A DNA stretch of 41,529 bases from a virus. The notes below the pieces were generated by a model. It searched no databases and was not told the DNA's origin. It saw nothing but the letters and a program-made list of their open reading frames with translations. Of the stretch, positions 11,201 through 17,904 are shown piece after piece (position 1 is the first letter of the stretch; every line of letters starts with the position of its first letter). Location of the stretch: positions 1 to 41,529 of IMG/VR virus record IMGVR_UViG_3300031759_000059, one strand, 5' to 3'. The translations under genes and the position numbers were made by a program.

Positions 11201-12489
11201 TTTTTGTATCCTTCTGTGAATGATAACAATACTTTGTATGTCTCACCTTTTTCTGTTTTAGGCACAGTAAGTTTATATTTGGTACTGTAAGAATCATATA
11301 CGTGATATGTAGCGTGTGCAACTTTTACCTCAGGTGCAATACCACTTGGGTTACTTAAAGTATTAAACGCTTCCTTATACCAATTGTTAATTGCTTGCTT
11401 ACATTGGTCGTGATATGTACCAGAATTTTGACCTTTGTTTACATTACCAAAACGTTTTCCAATTATCTCAGCTAGATCCTCTAGTTTAGGATTTAGGATT
11501 GAATTATTTGGACCTTGGTAGTCTACATCTAACCACTCGGGTTCTTGTTGTTTCAATAACTCGCATAGTCCAACTAAGTTTGCTGACTTCATTGGATCAT
11601 TTGGGTAAACTTTAACTAGCACTGCTGCCGCAGCGTCCATTACGTCAAATCCCATGCGTGCAGATTTATACAAATCTGCCATGTGGCTAATACCTCTTGC
11701 ACCGTTAGCTACAGGATCCCCTACACGACAAATATTAACAGCCCAACGTTGAGCCCATTGTGCGATATCCCACATAAACTTATCTTCACGGATCGGTGGA
11801 CGATCAGCCTGGATATAAGCATCACAACGTTCTTTACGGTTGCGATAGTTATCGTATGCTTCTGACGGTAGGTTATCTACATTACAAGCACAGAACTGAT
11901 CAATGTCTACGTTTTCATCGTCACTGATGCGATATTGTACAGACATATATCTAATACCAAAAATCATACAAGCAATAGTACGGTGTTGGGCATCATTGAT
12001 AAACAGTCGTTTTAAATCTTTAGTCATGCGCCCAATGCCATTAAACACACTCCATGGATCAAATTTAAAAACAATCTGAACAATGTGACGTGCATATAAT
12101 GTACGCTGTGAACGATAGTTAATCCATAACTTTTCTACAGCGTGGCGTTCAACGCCTTCCATTGGCATGATATTCATCAAAGGAATATCAATACCCCATA
12201 ATGCTTTAGTATCTTCTAAGTGCTCTAACAAATCATAAAATGTTTGTAGAAGTTGCTGTTTGCCCCCACGCATATTAGCAAGGAATAGTTTTTCGTCAAC
12301 TAATTCAAGTCTGCTTTCTACTTCTGTTTGACTAATTTGGTCATATGGTCGTCGTTGGGATACTGGTCCAAGTATTTGGTCCAAATCTTTACCAAAACGT
12401 TGAGCAATTACTTCTGGGTATCCTTGATTAGGATATTTTGGGTCAGGGTTAGCAGCCAAGTGATTAACCCAAGATGTTGCTTGTGACAT
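11191..12489 (-). CDS. ParB/DGQHR-like protein of unknown role (432 aa)
   Basis: A cytoplasmic protein. Around residues 155-170 the phrase LFINDAQHRTIACMIFG resembles the DGQHR/ParB-like signature (Asp-x-Gln-His-Arg), followed by VQYRISDDENVDIDQFCACN. Such domains occur in ParB-like nucleases and in phage proteins that bind or hydrolyse nucleotides, but the key residues cannot be verified here. The N-terminus (MSQATSWVNHLAANPDPKYP) is Asn/Pro-rich, and the remainder is helical with many W and Y. It has its own strong promoter at 12557-12585, a leader of about 60 bases with a CGTAG/CTACG hairpin, and a GGAG ribosome site. Function not known. Confidence 0.6.
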   Translation of the reverse strand: MSQATSWVNHLAANPDPKYPNQGYPEVIAQRFGKDLDQILGPVSQRRPYDQISQTEVESRLELVDEKLFLANMRGGKQQLLQTFYDLLEHLEDTKALWGIDIPLMNIMPMEGVERHAVEKLWINYRSQRTLYARHIVQIVFKFDPWSVFNGIGRMTKDLKRLFINDAQHRTIACMIFGIRYMSVQYRISDDENVDIDQFCACNVDNLPSEAYDNYRNRKERCDAYIQADRPPIREDKFMWDIAQWAQRWAVNICRVGDPVANGARGISHMADLYKSARMGFDVMDAAAAVLVKVYPNDPMKSANLVGLCELLKQQEPEWLDVDYQGPNNSILNPKLEDLAEIIGKRFGNVNKGQNSGTYHDQCKQAINNWYKEAFNTLSNPSGIAPEVKVAHATYHVYDSYSTKYKLTVPKTEKGETYKVLLSFTEGYKKWM

Positions 12490-12556
12490 ATATTTCTCCT
12501 TTGTCCTAAAGTTGAATTAACGTATGCGTAGAACCAACTACGACATACTAGTTACT

Positions 12557-12585
12557 ATTATAGTATCATTTGGTATTGTTGTCAA
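12557..12585 (-). promoter_or_regulatory. Sigma70-type promoter for the 432-aa gene
   Basis: TTGACA (12580-12585), 17 bp, TATAAT (12557-12562), minus strand. It lies directly after the tmRNA terminator and a CCTCT/AGAGG hairpin. Confidence 0.85.
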
Positions 12586-12599
12586 CCTCTTTTTAGAGG

Positions 12600-12623
12600 T
12601 AGCAAACCCGCCGAAGCGGGTTT
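12600..12623 (-). terminator. Hairpin terminator after the tmRNA coding piece
   Basis: AAACCCGC TTCG GCGGGTTT, a very stable GC stem at the 3' end of the tmRNA locus. The following T tract is weak. A second small hairpin (CCTCT/AGAGG) follows. Confidence 0.65.
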
Positions 12624-12624
12624 G

Positions 12625-12938
12625 GTTATTTTGGGTAACAAGGCATAACTGCCCCGTGGTTGCTGTTTCTTAGGCAGCTACTGCTTCTGTACCACGAGCA
12701 AAGCGGAAACCGCGGCCCATAGATACTTTTACAGTACCAAGTGTAGATGCTTTTGCATTTACGGATTTTGCTTGATTTACAGTCATCGCCTACTGTGTTG
12801 TCCACTTGCCTACTAAGCCGTCAATCGATACCATGGCACCCCCAACGAAAAACTCTCTTTCAAAAATGCTTTGGTGGAGGCGACGGGAGTCGAACCCGTG
12901 TCTTGTCCGTTTTTGGACTCGCTTCATACAACAATTCT
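12625..12938 (-). ncRNA. ssrA: Circularly permuted (two-piece) phage tmRNA
   Basis: The two halves of the tRNA-like domain are in swapped order. The acceptor piece comes first (about 12938 to 12872): a T-arm ACGGG-TTCGACT-CCCGT at 12883-12899 and the 3' strand CGCCTCC-A-CCA ending at 12872. After a 28-nt spacer (12871-12844) comes the coding piece, beginning GGGGGTG at 12843 with the tmRNA-type D-region ATGGTATCGATTGACGG. GGGGGTG pairs over all 7 positions with CGCCTCC, including the G3-U70 wobble that specifies alanine charging. The tag frame ends GRGFRFARGTEAVAA with stop TAA at 12670-12672. It resembles two-piece tmRNA tags ending in VAA, but the resume codon is not certain. The exact 5' end of the acceptor piece, next to the stop of the 105-aa gene, and the 3' end of the coding piece are estimates. 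Role: rescue of stalled ribosomes. Confidence 0.9.
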
Positions 12939-13256
12939 TTAATCCCAATATGGAAGTGGTTCCTTAGCATTTAGTATAACTTCATACTCTGGATCCAACA
13001 ACCATTTTTGGATTTTTCTTTTAGCATCACGGCGATGTGGTCTTTGCATTACCATGTTAACCCACCATCCTTGTGGACAGTTGTTAAACTTATGTGTGCC
13101 TGCATCACTGTGATACTTGTTTACTACTCGTTTATACTGCTTGGTTTTTGGGTCCATTGGCACCCAAATTAATCTGCCTGGGACTTTGATCATTTCTCTA
13201 GTTTGCCAAGCTAGATCAGTGTGGTCGCCACGCTTACGTCTACGTGTTCTAGACAT
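12939..13256 (-). CDS. Small basic hypothetical protein (105 aa)
   Basis: Not recognised. It starts MSRTRRRKRGDHTDLAWQTR, is strongly basic, and has many W, H and K residues (NCPQGWWVNMVMQRPHRRDAKRKIQKW), which suggests nucleic-acid binding. Its stop codon abuts the acceptor piece of the tmRNA, so tmRNA is probably transcribed together with it. GAGGAG ribosome site. Confidence 0.6.
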   Translation of the reverse strand: MSRTRRRKRGDHTDLAWQTREMIKVPGRLIWVPMDPKTKQYKRVVNKYHSDAGTHKFNNCPQGWWVNMVMQRPHRRDAKRKIQKWLLDPEYEVILNAKEPLPYWD

Positions 13257-13322
13257 ATTATGCTCCTCGTAAAGTTTACGATCGCATAACAGTCTCCATG
13301 TACATTGTTTTCATGTTAATCT
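13257..13322. other. Intergenic leader, no clear feature
   Basis: A short stretch between small genes. It holds a CGTAAA/TTTACG hairpin just before the ribosome site of the 105-aa gene and a possible 12-codon ORF, neither convincing as a gene. Confidence 0.3.
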
Positions 13323-13433
13323 CTATTCGTCATCACTGCCCATGTATTCTTCATAGGCTGTTAAAAATTCATCTAGCATGACACAGACGATAATCACCAC
13401 TACCCCAACAGTAAATATTTCGCCAAAAGTCAT
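13323..13433 (-). CDS. Tiny single-span membrane protein (36 aa)
   Basis: Reads MTFGEIFTVGVVVIIVCVML then DEFLTAYEEYMGSDDE. One hydrophobic segment (residues 6-20) is followed by an acidic tail. Its ATG overlaps the stop of the 50-aa gene in an ATGA junction, which supports real translation. Function unknown; phage membrane micro-proteins of this type often alter host membrane physiology. Confidence 0.5.
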   Translation of the reverse strand: MTFGEIFTVGVVVIIVCVMLDEFLTAYEEYMGSDDE

Positions 13434-13582
13434 CGTACGCACCACATGCCGTTATAGTAAACTTCAACTTGCCCAGTTGCCTTGTTAAGTTGTTGTTCAC
13501 CGTTGGTTGGCTCATTACTGACGAGGACCTTACTCAAATCCTGTTCAGTTACGCCAACATCAGTATAGTCTTTAATGTCCAT
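13430..13582 (-). CDS. Small hypothetical protein (50 aa)
   Basis: Starts MDIKDYTDVGVTEQDLSKVL and ends YYNGMWCVR. The composition is protein-like and it overlaps the next gene by ATGA. No ribosome site is visible. The same frame is open for about 20 more codons upstream without an ATG/GTG/TTG start and reads like protein (WAYPYDNKYG just before the ATG), so the true start may be non-standard or the reading may come from the preceding gene (see findings). Confidence 0.45.
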   Translation of the reverse strand: MDIKDYTDVGVTEQDLSKVLVSNEPTNGEQQLNKATGQVEVYYNGMWCVR

Positions 13583-13616
13583 ACCATATTTATTATCATA
13601 TGGGTATGCCCATACA

Positions 13617-14021
13617 TTAAATTGAATTTGGTATATGTTCTGGCTTAACTTCTATTGGGGGTAGCTTAAAATCCCAACGCTGTTTAATTGGTCCAAATTG
13701 GCTGGCTTGGAATGTAGCACGATCGCCACCTTCCCAATAGGTATTAACCAACGGAATAATAGTCATACCCTGAACCTTTGGTGCATCATCTGTGCTTGGA
13801 CGTATCCAACACCCTTCATGCTTGATCTTACCTTCTTCATCTTCTGTAGCATAGGTTCGGAAAGGATAATCTTTTTTGACTCTGTCACCCAACTTGCATT
13901 CATCCATGGTTAACGTTACATAACCACCTGCGTCATTAGGCATGTATAATTCTTGAACTACTGTGTCTGCTAATGCTGTAGAAGACACAAAAAGACTGAT
14001 AACCGCTAAGTGTTTAAGCAT
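13617..14021 (-). CDS. Secreted/periplasmic hypothetical protein (134 aa)
   Basis: A clear Sec signal peptide: MLKHLAVISLFVSSTALA, with cleavage predicted after ALA at residue 18. The mature part has two cysteines (DECKLGD, EGCWIRP) that could form a disulphide, and it is rich in aromatic and acidic residues. No known domain was recognised. A variant late motif (AGTAAATAC, 14075-14083) lies about 55 bases upstream, and the ATG has an AGGAG site. An envelope role during infection is inferred from export only. Confidence 0.65.
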   Translation of the reverse strand: MLKHLAVISLFVSSTALADTVVQELYMPNDAGGYVTLTMDECKLGDRVKKDYPFRTYATEDEEGKIKHEGCWIRPSTDDAPKVQGMTIIPLVNTYWEGGDRATFQASQFGPIKQRWDFKLPPIEVKPEHIPNSI

Positions 14022-14074
14022 TTTACTCTCCTCATATTAGCGGTCAGATCATTATGAAGAGATCGCTTACACCA

Positions 14075-14083
14075 GTATTTACT
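14075..14083 (-). promoter_or_regulatory. Possible late promoter motif (AGTAAATAC)
   Basis: Minus-strand AGTAAATAC just past the terminator of the next operon and ahead of the secreted-protein gene. It has one mismatch from the GATAAATAC form seen elsewhere here. Confidence 0.35.
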
Positions 14084-14091
14084 CTAAAATA

Positions 14092-14117
14092 AAAAGCCCG
14101 CGTCAGAGCGGGCTTTT
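14092..14117 (-). terminator. Intrinsic terminator (AAAAAGCCCGC/GCGGGCTTTTT)
   Basis: A perfect 11-bp inverted repeat with a 6-base loop and flanking A/T runs, placed 15-40 bases after the 103-aa gene. It would end minus-strand transcription and could work on both strands. Confidence 0.85.
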
Positions 14118-14132
14118 TAGGTCCTGCTCCAC

Positions 14133-14444
14133 TCAGGCAGCTTCTGTTTCAGTGATACCAGCACGAGCCTTGATTGCTTCTAGGCTAGGCTTAGTAACTT
14201 TAACAGTGCCAAGACCTGCATACTTTTCATCTGCCGCGTCAATTGCTGCTGCAAATTTACTGTAAAGGTCTGTGGTTTTCAAGTAGTTTACAGCGTCTAA
14301 CTTAGACATAGCTGTTGGTAACTCGATAAGGTTAATGTCTGTGTGACCATCTTTGTTTAAGATTTTAACACGGCTAACTAGATCATTAGCAAAACGAACC
14401 TTGGTCTTACCATTTAACGTTGAAATACCTGTTACTTTAAACAT
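14133..14444 (-). CDS. Hypothetical protein (103 aa)
   Basis: Starts MFKVTGISTLNGKTKVRFAN, a short beta-rich N-terminal half, then an Ala-rich helical half with YLKTTDLYSKFAAAIDAADEK and a loosely charged end AGITETEAA. No family recognised. It overlaps the upstream 68-aa gene by 8 bp and ends at a strong terminator, so it closes that operon. AAGGAG ribosome site. Confidence 0.65.
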   Translation of the reverse strand: MFKVTGISTLNGKTKVRFANDLVSRVKILNKDGHTDINLIELPTAMSKLDAVNYLKTTDLYSKFAAAIDAADEKYAGLGTVKVTKPSLEAIKARAGITETEAA

Positions 14445-14643
14445 TTACTACTCCTTCTTGTTGTTGTCTATCTTGAACTACGAAGCTTTGAATGTCTCCA
14501 AAGGCTTCACCCATCTCAAACATGTACTCCCAAAACTCTTGCTTTACGGCAGTAGTTTGAAATTCTAGATCAGCAAACACTCCTTTGAGTGCCTGCGGAG
14601 TGATGTTGCCACCACAAATTCTTGTTAAATTATTGTATTTCAT
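14437..14643 (-). CDS. Hypothetical protein, predicted leaderless (68 aa)
   Basis: The likely start is ATG 14643 (MKYNNLTRICGGNITPQALK). The longer open frame to 14682 runs through the promoter, so it is not used. TATAAT ends at 14650, six bases before this ATG, which places the transcription start at or next to the A of ATG and leaves no room for a ribosome site. The protein is small, with an acidic helical middle (FWEYMFEMGEAFGD). Function unknown. Confidence 0.65.
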   Translation of the reverse strand: MKYNNLTRICGGNITPQALKGVFADLEFQTTAVKQEFWEYMFEMGEAFGDIQSFVVQDRQQQEGVVNV

Positions 14644-14649
14644 AAAGCT

Positions 14650-14678
14650 ATTATAGCACCTTTTGATTTGATTGTCAA
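14650..14678 (-). promoter_or_regulatory. Sigma70-type promoter, leaderless configuration
   Basis: TTGACA (14673-14678), 17 bp, TATAAT (14650-14655), then AGCTTT and ATG. Preceded by TTTTGG, an extension shared with the promoters at 15239, 15588 and 18348. Confidence 0.85.
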
Positions 14679-14684
14679 CCAAAA

Positions 14685-14870
14685 TTATACCGCTACAGTG
14701 TCATTTTCAACATATTCAAGTTCATCTAAGGCTTCTTGTTCACTGTCAAAGCCACAGACATCATACCCAGTAGCATAGTGCTTGACATACCAACGACCAT
14801 TACCCGGACTTGCTTCTGTATCAATACCAACTTCACCAACGCCCTGAATTACTTTCATTGCCTTATCCAT
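14685..14870 (-). CDS. Small hypothetical protein (61 aa)
   Basis: Reads MDKAMKVIQGVGEVGIDTEA then GRWYVKHYATGYDVCGFDSE and ends YVENDTVAV. The middle resembles small phage modules of the form WxVxxYxxG-x-V-x-G-F-x-x-x-x-x-A found in many host-takeover genes, but no function can be given. It follows the 106-aa gene by 14 bp, with GGAGC as ribosome site. Confidence 0.6.
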   Translation of the reverse strand: MDKAMKVIQGVGEVGIDTEASPGNGRWYVKHYATGYDVCGFDSEQEALDELEYVENDTVAV

Positions 14871-14884
14871 TGTTTGCTCCTTAG

Positions 14885-15205
14885 TTAGTCTGCACGTGAA
14901 CCCATGTAAGCACGGAAACCATGTTTGGTTAACACATCTGCGTAAGCACGTGCACCTGCTTCTTTAACATCCATGCTTTGACCATTGTAGCTACCACAAG
15001 TCCATAGGTTCATTGTTTTTGGACGATAGCTTTTCTTAAAGCCCATTTCAGCTAGTGCTTTGGCTTCTTTTGAATTAGTACGCGATACAAACACATCTAC
15101 CCAAGCAAAACCACAGTAGGCCATTTCACCATGCTGGGCAATAAATGCTTGTTCTGCTGTAATTGCGGCTGTTTGTGCTTCATTTTTAATAGCTTGAATG
15201 TCCAT
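14885..15205 (-). CDS. Hypothetical early-type protein (106 aa)
   Basis: Starts MDIQAIKNEAQTAAITAEQA. The body (CGFAWVDVFVSRTNSKEAKA, then MNLWTCGSYNGQSMDVKEAG) is a compact alpha/beta-looking domain with conserved-looking W and G residues. No family recognised. It is first in a two-gene unit with the 61-aa gene, under a strong TTGACT-TATAAT promoter, with a CAGGAGC ribosome site. Likely expressed early in infection. Confidence 0.65.
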   Translation of the reverse strand: MDIQAIKNEAQTAAITAEQAFIAQHGEMAYCGFAWVDVFVSRTNSKEAKALAEMGFKKSYRPKTMNLWTCGSYNGQSMDVKEAGARAYADVLTKHGFRAYMGSRAD

Positions 15206-15238
15206 TTATTGCTCCTGTGTTGTTAGTGTATGTGTAAC

Positions 15239-15267
15239 ATTATACATTCTTTTAACCAAAAAGTCAA
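15239..15267 (-). promoter_or_regulatory. Sigma70-type promoter for the 106-aa gene
   Basis: TTGACT (15262-15267), 17 bp, TATAAT (15239-15244). It shares TTTTGGTTGACTTTTTGGTT with the promoter at 15588. Confidence 0.85.
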
Positions 15268-15280
15268 CCAAAATCTAATC

Positions 15281-15556
15281 TTAAAAGTGTGGGTTCAACT
15301 CTTCTTTGCGGCCTTTGGTAAGTGTCCAAGTGCCATTGCCCACACTGACAAAGTATTCTTTCATAACATCTACATAGTCAAATGTAGCAGAGTCATACAC
15401 ACGTGAACGGAATTCTTTTAGATAAAACTTATGGCCTGTGAATGTAGTCAGATACTTTTTAGTGATACGAGCAACCTTACCTGCGTAATACCAATCACCA
15501 TTGAAACCGTAACTAACATCATCGCCTACTTGATAATCATGTTTAATTAGTTGCAT
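15281..15556 (-). CDS. Hypothetical early-type protein (91 aa)
   Basis: A small beta-rich protein: MQLIKHDYQVGDDVSYGFNG then WYYAGKVARITKKYLTTFTG, resembling an SH3/KOW-type fold in pattern (VGDDVSY, ARITKKYLTTF), ending TLTKGRKEELNPHF. It has its own strong promoter 32 bases upstream and an AAGGAAC ribosome site. The fold is inferred; partners are unknown. Confidence 0.65.
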   Translation of the reverse strand: MQLIKHDYQVGDDVSYGFNGDWYYAGKVARITKKYLTTFTGHKFYLKEFRSRVYDSATFDYVDVMKEYFVSVGNGTWTLTKGRKEELNPHF

Positions 15557-15587
15557 TTGTCTAGTTCCTTATTGTTAATATGTGTAT

Positions 15588-15616
15588 ATTATACAGTCAC
15601 TTAACCAAAAAGTCAA
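15588..15616 (-). promoter_or_regulatory. Sigma70-type promoter for the 91-aa gene
   Basis: TTGACT (15611-15616), 17 bp, TATAAT (15588-15593), with the TTTTGG extension upstream. Confidence 0.85.
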
Positions 15617-15650
15617 CCAAAATCAGCAGAAAAGGGAAAATATCAGTGAC

Positions 15651-16823
15651 TTATAAGTCTTTGATTTTTTGTAGATAGCCAACTACATTTTCCATGTAAT
15701 TTAGGGCATTTTTTTGAGATGAAAGTACAGACAACAGTTCTGGACTATTTCTACGTATTAATTCAATTTGAATACTACTATCCATTAGTTGGTGTTTGAG
15801 ATCTTCTAAGGGCAGTCTGGCCACTAACTTAAACATATTCATATCTCTGAACGGAGTCCAAGTTAATGTTTTTCCTAAATGCCAGTGTTGCCAGTCATTG
15901 GCATTGTATTCGCAACACTGTTTTATAGCTTCGGCTAGTGTTGCAGATTGTGCGGGTGTGTTGGATAATTTTTCTATGTAACTACGTTTAAAAAAATCAT
16001 AATTAAGACTATTTTTAAATCTTTCCTCAGACATTACTTTGACAAATGAAGAGCCGTGGGCCTGCAATAGCTGATCAACTGTTACAGGATTTCTGGCAGT
16101 AAATTCATCACCAGGAGCTCCGCTGGCCAACACACAATTTTCTGCCCAATAGTGAATTTGGTTATATGCCCAAAATCTACTCAAATGCCCGTGATTTTTA
16201 AGATAAAAATAATCGTGTTCTATATACCCATTTGTAACTATATGGTAGTCGTCAGTGTAGTTTTTTATATATGAAAACAGCAGAGCGGTATCCACGCCAC
16301 CACTTAAAAATACACGCAAAGGCAGTCTATTGTATTCAATAAACTGTTGAACTTTTGATTTCAGTATAAGGTCAATTTGATCAACTGCCTGATCAAATGA
16401 CACAGGCGAATCGTCAATTGAGCCAATTGGGTCAAATGCAGTATGGATTAATTCTAGGTTATTGGTAAGACCAACTATTCCATCAGTGTACTGCAACTTG
16501 CCTATTTCTCTCAGATTTGTTAATCCAAGATCATAGTCATACCAAATTGGAAAACTTCTGAGATTATCAGTTCTTATCAGCAGGCCACTGTCAGTGACTT
16601 TGATAATACAAAAATTGCCGCTATGGGTGGGAGATATTTCTTCACTGATTCTTACAGCAAAATGACTTAGATCTGCGTTGTCTAAATATCCCTTGTACCA
16701 TACAAGATCACCGTGGTAGTCTTGTACCTGTGTCCACCCATCATCTAAATTTATAACAAAATGATCAGTTTGATAGTTATGTTTAAAATTAGTCTGTGCA
16801 GTTTTGCTAATGTGAAAAAACAT
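15651..16823 (-). CDS. Asparagine-synthetase-like PP-loop protein (390 aa)
   Basis: The C-terminal half has the ATP pyrophosphatase loop VFLSGGVDTALLFSYI (about residues 170-186) and a later GAPGDEF segment, as in the AsnB synthetase domain. The N-terminal 150 residues look like a worn glutaminase-type domain (FCIIKVTDSGLLIRTDNLRS; FPIWYDYD) but lack the N-terminal catalytic Cys2, since the protein starts MFFHISK. So glutamine-dependent activity is unlikely; it may adenylate another substrate. Its ATG overlaps the ClpP stop (TAATG), so translation is coupled to clpP. Similar stand-alone PP-loop proteins sit in modification clusters. The substrate is unknown. Confidence 0.75.
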   Translation of the reverse strand: MFFHISKTAQTNFKHNYQTDHFVINLDDGWTQVQDYHGDLVWYKGYLDNADLSHFAVRISEEISPTHSGNFCIIKVTDSGLLIRTDNLRSFPIWYDYDLGLTNLREIGKLQYTDGIVGLTNNLELIHTAFDPIGSIDDSPVSFDQAVDQIDLILKSKVQQFIEYNRLPLRVFLSGGVDTALLFSYIKNYTDDYHIVTNGYIEHDYFYLKNHGHLSRFWAYNQIHYWAENCVLASGAPGDEFTARNPVTVDQLLQAHGSSFVKVMSEERFKNSLNYDFFKRSYIEKLSNTPAQSATLAEAIKQCCEYNANDWQHWHLGKTLTWTPFRDMNMFKLVARLPLEDLKHQLMDSSIQIELIRRNSPELLSVLSSQKNALNYMENVVGYLQKIKDL

Positions 16824-17443
16824 TATCTTTTTGTAATCACCTCGTCAGCAAGCCCATAGGCCACTGCTTCTTCTGCTGATAAGAATGTATCAAACTTCAT
16901 AGTGTCAAACAATTCTTCGTAGGTCTTACCTTGCGTATTATGTTTGACATAGAGTTCAGTTAGACGTTTGTTAATGCGCACACTTTCTTCAAAACTACGT
17001 TTAGCATCTTCAAACTGTAGATCTTGTACGTGTACACTACCACGTGTGCCAGGAGTACCTGAACTAACACGATGGATCATTGTACGTGCTTCTGGTAAGA
17101 CAAAACGCTTGCCTGGATGACCTGCTTGAGCAAGGAAACTACCCATACTACATGCCTGCCCAAGAACAATAGTACGCACATCTGGACGGATAAACTGCAT
17201 AGTATCATAGATAGCCAAGCCAGCAGTTACACTGCCACCTGGACTGTTGATATAGAATAAGATGTCTGCTTCTGAATTTTCTGCTTCTAGGTATAACATC
17301 TGTGCTACGATTGAACTGGCTGTATGTTCATTAACATCAGTATCTAACATCACGATACGATCTTTAAGTAGACGTGAATAAATGTCATAGGCACGTTCGC
17401 CTTGACTTGTACGTTCTACTACCATTGGGACTAAATTTGACAT
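16823..17443 (-). CDS. clpP: ClpP serine protease subunit (206 aa)
   Basis: A full-length ClpP. Nucleophile Ser99 is in [11 protein letters not shown], His124 in [11 protein letters not shown], and the catalytic Asp segment [20 protein letters not shown] is present. The oxyanion motif [16 protein letters not shown] is intact. The usual IHQP after the histidine is changed to IHRV and the handle region is divergent, so it may form its own 14-mer or mix with host ClpP. The partner ATPase (ClpX/ClpA) is not in this window. It forms one operon with the CxxC zinc-finger gene (0 bp gap) and the PP-loop gene. Possible roles are turnover of host regulators or of tmRNA-tagged peptides (inference). Confidence 0.93.
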   Translation of the reverse strand: MSNLVPMVVERTSQGERAYDIYSRLLKDRIVMLDTDVNEHTASSIVAQMLYLEAENSEADILFYINSPGGSVTAGLAIYDTMQFIRPDVRTIVLGQACSMGSFLAQAGHPGKRFVLPEARTMIHRVSSGTPGTRGSVHVQDLQFEDAKRSFEESVRINKRLTELYVKHNTQGKTYEELFDTMKFDTFLSAEEAVAYGLADEVITKR

Positions 17444-17710
17444 TTATCTTCCTTTTGTTCGTTCTTGTAATTCTTGACAAAATACGCAGAGCTTGACTCC
17501 GCGAATAGCTGACCTACGCTTTTCTGGAATTTCATCTCCGCACTCTTCACAGTGCGTAAGGCTTGGTTGCGCCGCTTGCTGTTCTAATTGGCGGCGCACG
17601 TTAGCGATAGCATTCATGTTGTTGTGGATGGCATGTAACTGCCCCATTTCGGCTTCTTCTTCGTTATTGTACACGAAGTCGTCGTTTATTTGGATTTCTT
17701 TTACGGTCAT
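17444..17710 (-). CDS. DksA/TraR-type zinc-finger protein (88 aa)
   Basis: The C-terminal 40 residues carry CEECGDEIPEKRRSAIRG and then CVFCQELQERTKGR, the four-cysteine CxxC...CxxC finger of the DksA/TraR family. The N-terminal half (MTVKEIQINDDFVYNNEEEA, then an AIHNNMNAIANVRRQLEQQA helix) could form the short coiled coil that enters the RNA polymerase secondary channel. Family members alter transcription initiation. Located between a 65-aa gene (4-bp overlap) and clpP. A regulator of host or phage transcription is the likely role. Confidence 0.85.
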   Translation of the reverse strand: MTVKEIQINDDFVYNNEEEAEMGQLHAIHNNMNAIANVRRQLEQQAAQPSLTHCEECGDEIPEKRRSAIRGVKLCVFCQELQERTKGR

Positions 17711-17904
17711 AGGCTGTCTTCACTTAGTAGCGGTTTATCTAATTTATCTCTGGGCGGTTCTAACTCACTTAACTTCTGATACATTGTAGCTAAAAGTCCT
17801 CGCAGACTTTCCATACGAGGATCTTTAACATCAGTGTGTCTGATGATATCGTGTACTAGCCCAATTTGGGTCTGTAATTCTTCTAATTTATTTTTATCTA
17901 CCAT
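17707..17904 (-). CDS. Small helical hypothetical protein (65 aa)
   Basis: Reads MVDKNKLEELQTQIGLVHDI then MESLRGLLATMYQKLSELEP. Two amphipathic helices and a polar tail suggest a small coiled-coil adaptor. It overlaps the 138-aa gene upstream by 7 bp and the zinc-finger gene by 4 bp, so it belongs to this operon. No function is known. Confidence 0.6.
   Translation of the reverse strand: MVDKNKLEELQTQIGLVHDIIRHTDVKDPRMESLRGLLATMYQKLSELEPPRDKLDKPLLSEDSL

Noticed and set aside
12672-12786. A 38-codon free-standing peptide gene (MTVNQAKSVNAKAS... to AVAA)
   Set aside because: It lies wholly in the tmRNA coding piece and its end is the tag. An independent gene is not needed, although translation from ATG 12786 is not excluded.
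12747-12974. 75-aa plus-strand ORF containing GGGDGSRTRV
   Set aside because: This phrase is the well-known false translation of the reverse strand of a tmRNA/tRNA T-arm; it confirms the tmRNA instead.
13270-13310. Possible 12-codon ORF before the 105-aa gene
   Set aside because: Too short, with no clear ribosome site or conserved feature.
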